Below, in pieces: positions 33,091 to 45,042 of a stretch of DNA of 64,000 bases (position 1 is its first letter; each line of letters opens with the position of its first letter). The stretch is from the NCBI GenBank assembly GCA_030248215.1, contig JASANG010000694.1, forward strand, positions 1 through 64,000. Reading direction: 5' to 3'. The notes under the pieces are model-generated. The model had not been told where the DNA came from. It ran no database searches and saw nothing but the letters and a program-made list of their open reading frames with translations. The translations under genes were made by a program, and so were the position numbers. This stretch comes from Enoplolaimus lenunculus. Taxonomy: Eukaryota; Nematoda; Enoplea; Enoplida; Thoracostomopsidae.

Positions 33091-33157
33091 CCAGAATTTG
33101 GGTTACGGTAGCTGGCTCCTCTGAGGAGCGTGTCCCAATCCCCCTTCCTATACTACT
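33091..33157. repeat. Right terminal inverted repeat of the Polinton
   Basis: 67 bp, the exact reverse complement of 17919-17985, ending ...CCTATACTACT. Confidence 0.92.
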
Positions 33158-33163
33158 ATTGTA
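33158..33163. repeat. Right target-site duplication of the Polinton (ATTGTA)
   Basis: Matches the six bases at 17913-17918. Confidence 0.9.
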
Positions 33164-34425
33164 CCTGGTTTTGGGTCTGTATCTTGCTCATTTTGGTAAT
33201 TTTCTTATCTTTGTTTTGCAATAAATGCAGTATGCAAGGTATGGGCGAGTGAATTTTGGTCTGTGAGCTTTACACAATCGGTCTGGTCGACATAATGCAA
33301 AGATGCCTCAACACAAGGTGAAGTAAAATAGGTTTAGATCATGCATTAAAAGCCTATCCCATGTGGCTAAAGTTTACAAGAAGGGAATAGCCGTAGAGGT
33401 TCAGCTGTCAAAACCGCGCCCTTTGATAGTTTGTAACGGGGTTGTTCTTAGAAAAGTTTCTTGTTGCAGCACAAGAAAACCTGTTCAAAACTTTTATAGA
33501 ACGTAACCCACTTTCTGACAACTTGTCGACGTCACCTGTATGGTAGACAATTGACACCAAGAGGAAGAAACATTAGCTTGATATCATAATAGTGTATACA
33601 AAAATATTCTCTTGAAATTACAATACCTTTTATATTACTTTCTTAAATTTTCACGGTTACAAACTGTTGACAATTGCAAACATTGATATCCTTACTTAAG
33701 AATTCGATAAATCGCGTCCATCTGTTCCACCTTTGGCTTCGGCAAACTTTAATCATCTCCAGCTTACGCTTTGGTTTTTTCACATTAGGTTGTACCCTGA
33801 TATACATGGTTGCAAAGATACGTCAGGGAAGGTGAAGCTGACTTTTGACATTTCTTCTGTCTCAACGAAAAATTAACGTTTTTACAAGTCAGTTTTGTTA
33901 ATAAAGTATATATGGATTGAGAACCATGTCTAACGACCTAGAAGCAAAAGAAATCGGTACGGCGCATGAAACCTCGCGGGTGAAGCTTGCTGAAATCCAG
34001 CAGATCTTTTTGTATAGTTGTGAAGTGATATCGCGATAATGTTTGCAGCCAAAACGATTTTTCGGAATATAACTTATTTGCGCTAAATGGAAAATCGCAG
34101 ATGCTGTCCGTCACCGTTTGAGTTAAAACTTAGCAGTTGACGTTGAATCGCGGAATTCCCAATGTAGAAAATTCATATCAATCAAGTGAGAGATCATTGC
34201 TATTTATGCCAATCATTTTTAGCTCAATTCATGACTGTTCAATTAGACTGCAGACCTGACGGCGTTTTTCAAAAAATAGACGGATTTTGAAAATTTTAGC
34301 ATATTATTTCATGTTCTCGTGACCTTTCCTAATTATTTCAGGTTGAAATCAGAGTTTTCAAAAACTCGTTTTTTTCGATCAAAATGTGCGTTGCGTAATG
34401 GGTAGGTATTTTATATAAATGCCAG
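33164..34425. other. No gene recognised
   Basis: AT-rich sequence. 'ttgtaccctgatatacatgg' at 33790 resembles the motif at 13991. No exon is seen. Confidence 0.45.
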
Positions 34426-34427
34426 GG

Positions 34428-35210
34428 TGTAAACGAACAGTAAAAGCAACGGAAACGGATAGTGATCAAAATAACGGAAACAGAAAACTAATACTGAAGT
34501 ATAGAAGTTTCAAAAACGTTTCATTTTTCTGTCAACACAATTGAGGCGTGCATAAACTCACCAGTCTTTCAAAAATTTCCAAGAAAGAATGGGGGAGGCA
34601 TGGAAATGTTTAAGATTTTGGATGAATTTCGTAATTCTTGTTTTATTTCGAGCAATTTCAGCATATTTCTAACAAATTACCGGGTATATACTGTATTGAC
34701 CCGAATAAGAGGGGGTAATACGAGGGCGGGTCCCCATTTTGAGTCCGAATCAATAGGAGTCCGTATCCCTAATAAGAGTCCGTAAGCGGATAAGAGTCCC
34801 TAAACCCAAATTTGAGTCCGTAAATGTCAATTATCCCTAATTGTAGCGCATAAATGACTCCAGGACCAAATAATTTGAGTTTGAAACTTTAAAGCTTACT
34901 TAACTTTTGGAAGTACATTCCTCCAGCATTATCGCTCAAGCTTTTAATTCAAGGTAAAAACCGTTTAATTCAACGGATAGTTGCTATACCGGATATATCA
35001 GTAAGGAAGGGTGGCGCAGGGCTGGTTGAAAATAAATAACAATCCGTAACCGAATAACAAGGGGGGTACCCTCTGGAAAGGCCAAATAAATATCAGTCCC
35101 CCTCTTATTCGGGTCACTACAGTATGTGATTTATAACTAATTTTGAACGCAAAATAACAATTTCTTTTATTTCTAAACGGAAACGGACACCGATTTTTGG
35201 TTACACCTAA
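34428..35210. mobile_element. AGGGTGTAA-ended repeat split by a nested TIR element
   Basis: The left part starts 'cagggtgtaaacgaacagtaaaagcaacggaaacgg' (given in two words: cagggtgtaaac, gaacagtaaaag). The right part ends 'ccgatttttggttacacct'. The 442-bp element at 34685-35126 sits between them. The 'acggaaacggatagt' core also occurs inverted at 11219-11290. Confidence 0.5.
34685..35126. mobile_element. Non-autonomous TIR element, 'GACCCGAATAAGAGGGGG' family, copy 2
   Basis: Left end TATATACTGTATTGACCCGA, then ATAAGAGGGGG. The right end mirrors it (ccccctcttattcgggtcac, then tacagtat). The first 240 bases align closely to copy 1 at 17074-17403; the right half is longer. No coding frame. Confidence 0.8.
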
Positions 35211-35569
35211 TAATTACCATTCTACGGAACTTGTCAAGTTTAGTTGAACGGTATTTCGTCAGGGACTTCCGGTATTTTTCACTAAGGACGGCGTACGCCA
35301 CGTACAACACCCCGTCAGATTTTTTTGTAATAAAAATTTTCCCCTCCAGAAAATCTGTTGGTGAAAAGATACGTTTCAAAACATTTACGAGCCTGCCCTC
35401 CGTCAGAAATTTCTGGATCCACCGCCGAAAGCGGAGCACCGCTTAAAGTAGCATGGGCTGATTTTAAAGCGTAGGTATTTTAATAAGGTTCTTTCTTCCT
35501 GGAACGTAAAACGACTCATGTCTATAGTTTGAGGGAAGGGTGACATTCGATAAAATCGGAGACAAACCG

Positions 35570-35790
35570 AATCAGCCAAATTTCACGCTAATTTTCTGTG
35601 AAATTTTGGAAATTCTTTTCTGAAAATTGTAACCAAAGTAAAACGAAACGCGCTAAACAGATAAATTTTGCAAAATTGTGCAAAATTTGACTGCCGAAAT
35701 TGCCGGAACCTCCGGCAAAAAATTCTACCGGAGCCGGAGGCCGATTTTCAACCGGATCCGGAGGCATACCTCCGGTTGACCATGGTAGCA
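35570..35790. repeat. CCGGAG-family dispersed repeat, copy 1
   Basis: Shares 'acgctaatttcctg', 'aaattgtaac' and 'acgcgctagagagataaatt' words with 36089-36393 and 40070-40260. It ends in ccggagccggagg runs. Confidence 0.65.
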
Positions 35791-35989
35791 ATCTTTTATA
35801 CCGAATGCCAGCAGTATTGAAGCAATTGCATAATAAAAAACTAATTTTAGATCTGTATGTTTTACGCTCATAGCAATCAGCTTGTGGATCAGCGTACTTC
35901 CCTTTAGAGCAACAAGTTAAAACAAGTGCTTGAGAAATGAAAATTGAGGTTCGAAAACCCGAAAAAACGCAAAATCGAGTTTTGGATAT

Positions 35990-36065
35990 CCGAAATAGAA
36001 AATTTAATTTCGGATATCTAGATAAATATCTGAAGAATTACCGGATATCACGATATAAAATATCC
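35990..36065. repeat. TATCCG-rich short repeat
   Basis: Words such as ggatatccg and cggatatct repeat in both orientations. Similar stretches lie at 40478-40568, 54617-54975 and 58600-58645. Confidence 0.5.
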
Positions 36066-36088
36066 GATGCCCATCACTAGTTTCCATC

Positions 36089-36393
36089 AGGGTGCAACAG
36101 GAGGTGAAAAACCCCGGAGCCGGAGGTCAACGAAACTTGCCGAGCCGGAGGTAAAGCGAAATTAGGTAATAGAAAATGGTTAATTAGTTAATTTTAGCCA
36201 ATATCTGTAATATGTTGTTAATTTGTTTGGTTTTACGCTAATTTCCTGCGAAATTTCAGAAATTCTTTCCTTAAAATTGTAACAAATGTGAACCAAAACG
36301 CGCTAGAGAGATAAATTTTGCAAAATTATACCTCCAATTCCGGTAGAATTTTTACCGGAAGTTCCGGTGTTTTATCACCTCCGCTTGCACCCT
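36089..36393. mobile_element. CCGGAG-family element with AGGGTGCAA inverted ends
   Basis: Left end AGGGTGCAACAGGAGGTGAA, right end its near mirror (TTTTATCACCTCCGCTTGCA, then CCCT). The 305-bp interior has ccggagccggagg next to the ends and an AT-rich middle shared with 35570-35790 and 39955-40260. The duplication of the target is not clear. Confidence 0.65.
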
Positions 36394-36781
36394 AGTTAGT
36401 GGTCGGCAGTGTTCCAAAATAATCGTGACACTATAACTCGTAAACCACAAGTCCAATCGTGAACAAAAAATGAGCACCATTTGAACGTTTTTAACATAAA
36501 ATGTTTTGTATCAAGCGAGCTTTGAATCGAAAATATTTTGAAAATTGAAATTAAACTCGAAATATATAGGCGAGATCATGAGACACTCAAATACGCAAAA
36601 ACGTTTCAAATATTCATGTTTTTAGCAATTGCTGAAAGTAACCTAATTAATCTGACGCAGTTTAATTTGTTTGAATTTTGAGAATTCAATACGTAACGAT
36701 TTGCACTTCAAGTCCTAGTCTTGTGCACCAACATTTGTTATTTTTGGACCGATAAATACTTCTCCGTTCTTTTGAAGTTTG

Positions 36782-36862
36782 GGCCAATGTAAAGAACAGG
36801 GCCGGAAACGCTTTACAAGCTTATTCCTGAGCCTAAGTCTAAACCTTTGAGCCAAGCCTAGC
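36782..36862. repeat. GGCCAATGTAAAGA-family repeat, truncated copy
   Basis: Starts 'ggccaatgtaaagaacaggg', as copies at 39790 and 61731 do. It then has 'gagcctaagtctaaacc' (TTAGGC-like on the other strand). The right end is not seen. Confidence 0.55.
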
Positions 36863-38579
36863 ATATAAGTTGAATCATGAGATTCCTATATTTTGTGTTG
36901 GTCAGCATAAAATTCAGTCATGGGCACCGATGAGTTTTAGTGGTTTAGTACCTACAATTAATTACTACACATGTCAGCAAATTGTATTTCGTAACTTAAC
37001 GAAACAGAATTTAGTTGAACCGATCAAAAATTGCTTTGATGTTCCCAACCATACATTTTGCAAGCAACAATCTTGGATGATTCTAAAAAGTTGCATACCG
37101 TAATTATAATTATGAACTGTTGCAAATCTGTGAAACAGGAATCCAGATTTTAACAAAAATTAGAGTGAAATTTAAAATACAAAATTAGTTACTTTGGATG
37201 TTATGCCTTAATCGTCAACGGGGCCTTAAAACAAACAAGTGTTTATGAGTTTTATTATATACCTTAAAATACTGATTATGAACCTTGGTACTTTTGAACC
37301 GATAATTACTAGATTGTGCAGATCACTTTTGATTTCATTTTTATGCCATGAAACACTTCACGATTACGGAGTTCTTAGTTTGTTAATTGTAGATTTGGCT
37401 ATACTTTCTTTGGATTTCGTAAACCATGTATTTTGCGAGTTTTATGAGTTTAATGCAGTTTCCAACAAGACAATTACTACCAATTTTGAGTTTTTGACTA
37501 AGAATTAGTTTATATAATTAGGACTATTTAAGACATACATGAACTAAAATCTATAAAGTAATTGACGTTTCATCTCAACAGGTATCCGAAAAATTTATTA
37601 CTGGCCAACCCGTCCACCATACAATCTCAGTTTGCAGTACGGTTTAAATCAAGACTTATAGGACTCGGTGATTATTTGGATAATTTTTGGCATCTGATGT
37701 TCCTTGTAAGTTTGGATCAGTTTTTGTTTGGAAAGTTTTGCTTACATGTTTGCAATTTGGTTTGTAACAGCAAGCGGGTTGGTTAACAGCATCTTGGGTG
37801 GATGAGTAGTTAATTTTATAGAGATTTGTTAGTTGACTCGCAGGAGCTCGTTAAGAATAGAGGAGAGTGTAGCAATCTGAAGTCTATGAAAAAATTTCCA
37901 CCCCGTGATCTATACATGGACCGAAGCATGGTATCTAGTGTGGTGACTTCTTTTACCCTACCGGAGACACGGATTTTATTGTCTAAAAATTGTTGATGAA
38001 TTTTCTTGTTGTGGAGGGCCATTCTTTATTGTTTTTACTTGTTTTGCTCCCAAAACATTTATATGAAGTGCCTGAACATGGCGTAAAGGTTGAATTAAAG
38101 GGGGGCAAAAATGGGAAAGGGGTGCGTTTCTGATATTTTAGGAGAAAGCGAACCGGTCCTTTCGCGGTGATTGATTCTGTATACTGTACTATATGGGAAT
38201 TTTTTAGGTGTTTTTGGTGTATACTTTGTTGCGAGCTTTACGGAAATTTTTAACGTCCTAAAAACAGAAAACACACCCGGCCAATGCCTAAACGTTAATT
38301 TGCCGAAGCATTACCCTCTCTTGAGTTTATATGCAAGGAAAAAAGTTGATACTTTGTCTACAAGCTTTAAGATTGCATACTTCAGAAGATCCAGGTCTGC
38401 TGGCGCACATGATCACCGTCATATATTCAGCAACCTTTCATTTAGTGACATTTGAAAAAAATGTAATAAATTGTTTTTGCGTGGAATTTCCAAATTTATG
38501 AGGTGCGTGGTTGAAATTCTTGTACAATAGTTTATTTTACGGACGGAAGATGTTCACATTTTCTTAAGTTCATTTTTCT
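36863..38579. other. No gene recognised
   Basis: Small frames (36870, 37239, 37562, 38171) lack splice structure or recognisable domains and are not reported as genes. Confidence 0.4.
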
Positions 38580-38581
38580 TA

Positions 38582-38799
38582 CGCTGCAAAAAAAGATAAG
38601 TCAGATTGACTCTCTCCGAAGTAGGCTTTTCCGGACTACACAAACTGAGTCAAATTCGACTCCACTAGAGTCAAATTTGACTCATTGAGCGATTCATTGA
38701 GTAGAATTTGACTCTGGCGGAGTCGAATTTTGACTCAGTTTGTGTAGTCCGGAAAAGCCTATTTCGGAGAGTCAATTTGACTCACCATTTTATGCAGCG
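38582..38799. mobile_element. TA-flanked fold-back MITE, copy 2
   Basis: Two arms of about 105 bp pair with each other over nearly their whole length (cgctgcaaaa...gagtcaattt and its mirror). TA lies on each side (38580-38581, 38800-38801). Multiple gagtcaaatttgactc palindromes lie inside. Same family as 15665-15827. Confidence 0.85.
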
Positions 38800-38801
38800 T
38801 A

Positions 38802-39789
38802 GGTTTTCGTTAGCGATTCAGTACTAATCGTTGATAAAAATGCCTTGCGTAAACAGAATATCTTCAGCTGATATCGCCAGTATTAAGTACGTTATCTAAT
38901 ACAAATTGTATCAATAAGGATAAATACAACTTGAATTTGTAATAAAAACTTTGGAGCGAACTATTCAATATATTTTATGAGTTCTAAGCGAGGTTGAACA
39001 ACTGTTTTTCTTAGCTCTACTTGTGCCTTCTTGCAAGTGTCTTACTTTAATCTTTGAATTTTAGACTGGAAGCTCTGCTGGTATATTTTCGAGGTGTGGC
39101 TGAAATTTGTTTTGAACATTTTTTTTGCAAAATTTGCTAGATTGAAAAAATTTTGAAAAATTTAAAAGGTCCTGGAAATTCTAAGAATCTAAGTAACCTT
39201 TCAAATTATGAGTATAAAAGTGGTGGTTTCAAGCTCAGTTGTTAGTTCTGGTTTTGCGGCCTAGTGCTGCTGGGTGTTGGAGTTAGTGAGGTTAGTTCGT
39301 GTTTTGCAGCAAACTGATGTCAGTGCTACCGGCCCGATTTCCTAAATTCAAAGCTGTAGTCTTGAGTATACCGCTTTTTGCTCTGGAGCCTTCCAAGGAA
39401 TTTTACACAGCGAGTTCTAGTTAAGTTTAGTCCTGACAGACATCCGAGTTTTACAATTGCCTTTGAGTAGTGTAGCTATAAGTTTTGGGGTGAAGTGATT
39501 AAATTAGTAAGAAGCGTGTGCATTGTCCGGTTTCAGACATCCGAGTATTCTAAAATAGCCTTCGGGTATCGTGTTTATTTGGAAGTAGTTATAGCCCTGC
39601 CGTAGTTAAGTGTGATAAGTTTGAAAATTTTGGATACGCGTGTCAAAGCTATTTGTGATTTTTTGGAGAATTTAATTTAGAGTTGATTAGTTGTATACTT
39701 AGGTAACCGGCAGTATTGGAAGGCATTCCTTGGAGTGCCGGCCGTCTATACTGTACCGTTGTTACACGATCCTGATCTTTACCTGGACC
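38802..39789. other. No gene recognised
   Basis: The sequence 'cagacatccgagt' recurs at about 39438 and 39536 in a locally repeated segment. No exon is seen. Confidence 0.4.
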
Positions 39790-39894
39790 GGCCAATGTAA
39801 AAGAACAGAAGAGAAACAGTAGTTGGGGCGGAACGTTGGCTTTAGGCTTAAGAGTATGCTTACAATACTGTTAGCCTTGTTCTATGCTCTGGCC
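39790..39894. mobile_element. GGCCAATGTAAAGA-family MITE, short complete copy
   Basis: 105 bp from 'ggccaatgtaaaagaacag' to the mirrored 'cttgttctatgctctggcc', with 'ggctttaggcttaag' inside. Confidence 0.6.
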
Positions 39895-39954
39895 AGATGT
39901 AGGATGAATTTTGAATTTTTACTTCAAATCGAACAATCGCAGCATAACTGTTAT

Positions 39955-40265
39955 GAGCTGGAGGTCAACAAAACTTCCCGGACCCGGCGGTGAGGCTATA
40001 TTAGATAGTTACAAGAAAATGTTTAATTTGTTAATTTTAGGAAATATTTGTAATATGGTGTTAAATCGTTTGGTTTTACGCTTAATTTTTTACGATATCG
40101 CGACAATTGTTTCCTTAAAATTGCGGCAAATCTTAAAACGAAAGGCGCCATACAGATAAATTTTGCAAAGCTATGCAAAATTTCACTACCGAAATTGTCG
40201 CAAACTCTGGCAAAAATTCTATCGCAGCCAGAGGTCGATTTTCTGCCGCAGGCTTAGAAGGCCTC
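39955..40265. repeat. CCGGAG-family dispersed repeat, diverged copy
   Basis: Shares the AT-rich core ('tggttttacgct', 'ccttaaaattg', 'cagataaattttgcaaa') with copies at 35570 and 36089. The GC words are worn down. Confidence 0.6.
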
Positions 40266-43200
40266 TTGTGGTATCCTAAGTTGTGGTGTTTATAATAGCC
40301 TCTGTCACTGTCATTGTTCTAATTCAAGTATATAAACCAAAAGCAGTTACCTAAAACAATAATCCACTTGGTAGTCGTTTAATGCTCATAAAGATCATTT
40401 TGTGTTTCTGTGTGGTTCAATGGGAGCTTCCAATTTTTTAATTACCAAAAAATGCGTTCGGGTCAAAAACACAACATTGAATTGCGGATATAAGAAATCG
40501 GAAATTATATTTTGGATATTCGGATAAATATCCAGCGCAGTTTCAGGGGTTATTAGGATATATGAATTATACTTGAAATAAGCTCTGCTATGCTTTTCAT
40601 AAAAAGCATTTCACAGATACGTAAAGTTTTGGCAGAAAAATGGGCCAATCACAATCTCGATTTTGATGCACTATTGTTGGTTTCACAATTACCGCATTGT
40701 AAACACAACTTAACTCAAAAACCAACAAACACCGTTTTAATCCCATGAGCACGTTTACTTAACTTCTATACCACATATTTATTTCGGAAGGTTTACCGCA
40801 AACAAAGCATAAAATATAAGGTGATTGATACTTTCTGGATTCTCAACAAATCGGAAAAAATAAACTTATAAGCAACAGTTGTAAACGTTAATTCGAATGA
40901 GCAGGGTACAGTAATAATTACATGCTTATTCTTTGGCAAAGTTCAGATTAATCAATAAAAGGGCGTAAAGAACTAAAAGGTGCTAACGTTATACACGGGT
41001 TTATATTTTATAGTCTACACACGGTAATTTGTGTCGATATACACGTTTGCGGATAGATGTGAAATGTCATTGAATCACGACACGAATAATGGTTTTTACA
41101 AATTCTCTACGTTTATTGAAAATTATGTAATGTTGTCCAGTTGTTGTCGGAATTAAGCAACTCATTTAAACGTTTCATTTCAACAAACATTTCCAATACC
41201 CAAGTATGAGCAGAATTCGTACAGAATTGCAATAGTAATGTCTGACAAGTAGAGATAAAAATCTAGACATTAAAATTAGGCGTTTTTATATGATATACAA
41301 AGTATAGTTTAGTCGATAAAATAACAATGTACCATAAGTTAATCAGTGCGGCATTTTGTTAGTGTTACACAATTCATTGGCATTATGCAAAACAAATCTG
41401 TCATAGTAATCGTTCATCACCTTAAAAGCTATGATTTTAAAATTTTAGTTATCCTTCGGGAGTTGATTTTTCAAAAGCTATTCGAATAGGTACGCAACCA
41501 AAATGTTTAAAATCATACACCACTTTGTAATCAGGATACGTATACTTAGCAAAGCTCGATATCAAATCAGAAGCTTTTTTGTATATTTACCCTTTTTACT
41601 ACGTAACTTATTGAATGCAAAATCGGAAGCTTATATTGCAAAAAATTATGTATACTTAAACATACTATATATAATGAACACTTAAAAGGATTTTATATGT
41701 CAAATTAGCAGGTTCGTTTTAAGTTGGCAAGATCTATCTACTAATGCTTGACGCAGGCAAATCCAGTGGAAATGATTGTGCGCTAACAAGACATCATCAA
41801 CTGCATAAAACTGTGACGCCATAAAATACATAATTTTAATTGCACACATTTTAGCAACGGATATCGACAAGAACAAATCAAATGCCGTTTTACGTCCCAA
41901 AAAATCAGCGAACACAAAACAGTTGTTTCTAGCAGTATTTACAATAAATTTTAATACAAGCAACACAACAATCAAAATTTCACTGCAAGTGACAGATTTG
42001 TCGATCACATAAAGGAATAACGCAACGCATCGTTGAATTTGAACCGATTAGCAGTGGGAACTGATGATTCACGTATTTTCTGTAGGGTATATAATAATAA
42101 CAATAATAAATCCAAAAATTATGCGAAGACAGACCCGTAGCCATATTTTGATGACTTACAAGCGAAATTGCCAGGAGGAAGTCAATTTACAGACACAATT
42201 GTTATTTAAAATTTGTGGTCACTATTGAAAACAGATATGTAATAAATTTACAAGACATACTGCAACAAAGAAAAATACCTTACCCCACGATAGATAGTCA
42301 AAAACATAATAAATAGAAGAAATAGCCTTATTAAATATATAGTGTTTATACGTGCACAAATAGATAGATATATTTATTTTTGTTATATACAAATAATATA
42401 GTATTACATTTGCACAAAATGACACAGGAAAATTCCTTATCACGTTCGTTGCCAGCCCAACATTTAAGATGAGGTTAAATTTTTGCAGGGTCCCTCTGGC
42501 TACGATCACGTACAATACTGTTTTTGTTGCTGCGAGTCTTACTCTTGAAAAGTTGGTCGTGAAACTGATTGAAAATTAATCTATTAGTTTCTTACACTAA
42601 AATGTTTACATTTTCTTATAATTCATAGTTCATCAAGACGTCTTACACAAACGACAGTAATGTTTCACAGATTGTAGCTGTCAAATCGGTTATACACTGT
42701 TATAAAACTGACGCAATAACATGTAATACACGTAGAAAAAATAGAATCGCATAAATCATACAAATTACCTACATATGTATGAACGCTAATCAAGTACAAC
42801 AATGTATGTATAAGTCGAAACTTGGACCACAATGTTATGTGTTATCTTTATTTACCTTTTTTCGTTTTCAAAGTATTCCTGGATATGAAACACAAAATCA
42901 TTGGCTAAAATTTACGGTTTAGTTCATAAAAAGCAAGCTAAATAGTACTAGGTCATTTAATTTAGTTATTTAGGCGTCCAAAACGTGTTCAACGCTCCAT
43001 ATATAAGCCTGTGATGTTACGCATAAATATATATACACATATACATACCTATATATGCCAACAGTTCACTGGCATTAAAATTACAACACGACAAAACAGC
43101 ATTTTTATTGTTATTACGTACTCTAACATTCCTATAATGTACTTACCTCGATCACATCGTTCGCGAAAGTGGTGTGCAGCTTTATGTGGTTAAATTAGCC

Positions 43201-44846
43201 TTTCTGAATATGTTACGTTTTGCCTTTTTTGCCGCTTACGTAACACTATAGGACTCGACTGATTCAGCGCTTTTACAGCATGCTGGTGGCGAGAAACATT
43301 TTTAGCATGTATCATAATTCGTAAAATTTCAAATTCGTACAAAAACCATCTTGTAGGTCTCAATATAATAAAACATACCTACAGTTAATTACAATCGTTT
43401 GAATTGCTAAAATGGACATTCGTTAAAGGCAACAACAAAAACAACAGCACAACGAGCACGTCAAAACGGCAAACAGTGTGAACATTCCAATACATAAGTT
43501 GACGATTGCCACAATGTTATAGCACTAAACATGACTGAACAATTCGTGGGTGGGTACACGTCAAAAACCACAACACGCACCACAAGACCGACCACACGAC
43601 AATGTTAGCGCTTGTGTCAGAAAATATTGATACTCGGTGGACATACGTAACTTAATTTACCGCCGGAATAAGAACAGGAATTGAATTATTGCAGAAATTC
43701 CGTCCGCTACTACATACAAACTAAAGGCTTGAAAACCTACAATACACGAAACCTTGGTTACAAAAACGGCTTTTAGATTGCTCGGTTTAGGTTGCAAACG
43801 ATGGCTAAAGTAATTTTTGTAATCCAACTAGGAAAATGTTTTGTCTGCACTGAGTGTAAGTCCATTAGGATGGTGTTATAATGCAGCAACAATGCATATC
43901 TCAAAACAAAATTTATAACATTAGTGTTGCGCGGTACACAAACACACAAGAACGCCCAACAAGGTGCTTAATGTAAAAACCATAATTCCTCACGAGACGA
44001 CTATTGCTAAAGAAATAAGAGACTAAGAGGCTGACATTTTATTTAACTGCTATTTTGTTCTTAACAAAGTTGGAATCTTAACCAGCACGGTGCTGCAAAC
44101 GCATTGAGGTGCAAAGTGTTACTCTAATCACAAAATCCGTTTGGCTTCGTAATAAAACCTCGGTGAACGCGTGTACAGATAGAAAGTGGAGGGACAACAT
44201 ACAACACAATTAAAATTCGATATATATACGTATATATATACATATATATGTATATATATGTATATATATATAATTAAATAAACATGCAAATCAGGGTACA
44301 ATTATAACGACAAAACGCGGAAAATAAATTTAAAATAGTAACATACCTTATCATTTATGAATTATATATTATTATTAACTGAATAATGTTCGTACCATAA
44401 TGCAAACAAAATAAGTTTGGGCCATTCAAATTCGTCTCGACGCAAACATTACATCAACAAAATTAACAATAACAACAACAACTGCAGCAGCAAGACATAA
44501 AAATATATTAAATATTTCGCACGACCTCTTTGTGTTTTTACCAAAACAAGATTTTAAATCTACAAAAAATCATTTCATTATTTCACACGTCACCGCATAA
44601 TAAATCACTGGGCGTGCGCGCACGATTTGAAATTCTACTTCCAACCATATCTGCTTCACTAATGGAAATATGAGACGTTATGCTCCAGAAACATAATTGC
44701 CATTTCAAATACTAGTCGGCGCCAGAACGCAAACGTACTATGATACCGCTGTGATACTATCTTCTGGCATATTTTGACAAGGTAGGCGACAGTACAATAA
44801 TACCAACGTGAATCTGGATGTTCAATTTTCGGAACGAACGCCCATA
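40266..44846. other. Gene-free AT-rich stretch; likely includes FNDC3 3' UTR at its right end
   Basis: No exon or RNA gene is recognised. The right end, next to the FNDC3 stop codon at 44847, should hold its 3' untranslated region. A minus-strand AATAAA can be read near 44040, but the real poly(A) site is unknown. An AT/TATG microsatellite lies at 44219-44272. Confidence 0.5.
44219..44272. repeat. (TA)n/(TATG)n microsatellite
   Basis: Uninterrupted alternating TA with TATG and TACG variants over about 54 bases. Confidence 0.9.
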
Positions 44847-45042
44847 TCACGGTACGACTACCCATTGAACAATGCTAGCCACTACGACAGCCAAAAACAT
44901 AAATAGTGCAATTATCGCAGCCGCTTTATGTTGTTCAGAAAATCCGCCACTAACGCCAGGTACCAAACCTGAACTGTAATTACTGACACCGTTTGGATCA
45001 TTGCGAGCGTTGCCATGCACACCGTCTGTCATATTAGCAACC
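44847..45042 (-). CDS. FNDC3: FNDC3 exon 20, membrane anchor and stop
   Basis: A Gly/Asn-rich stretch, FSEQHK, then a 24-residue hydrophobic helix (AAAIIALFMFLAVVVASIVQ...) ending W-V-V-V-P and TGA. This matches the anchor of vertebrate FNDC3 proteins. Acceptor AATTTAG. Confidence 0.92.

Larger units (their letters stand above)
17919..33157. mobile_element. Polinton/Maverick, 15.2 kb, complete ends, broken inside
   Basis: The ends are 67-bp inverted repeats that match perfectly by eye, begin 5'-AG as Polintons do, and are flanked by a 6-bp duplication. The content includes protein-primed family-B polymerase, double-jelly-roll capsid protein, FtsK/HerA-type packaging ATPase and several small conserved Polinton proteins. 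I find no integrase and no adenovirus-type protease. The terminal repeat is short for the group. Perfect ends argue for modest age, while about ten breaks in the genes argue that the copy has long been inactive. The region 28.0-33.0 kb holds repeats and an intron-bearing gene that are not standard Polinton cargo. Confidence 0.93.

Noticed and set aside
41700-42008. Minus-strand 102-codon hydrophobic frame
   Set aside because: The hydrophobicity follows from T-rich sequence, and there is no domain or exon signal.
44219-44272. Possible promoter TATA cluster
   Set aside because: The TA/TATG run is a simple microsatellite on the 3' side of FNDC3, with no gene in promoter distance.
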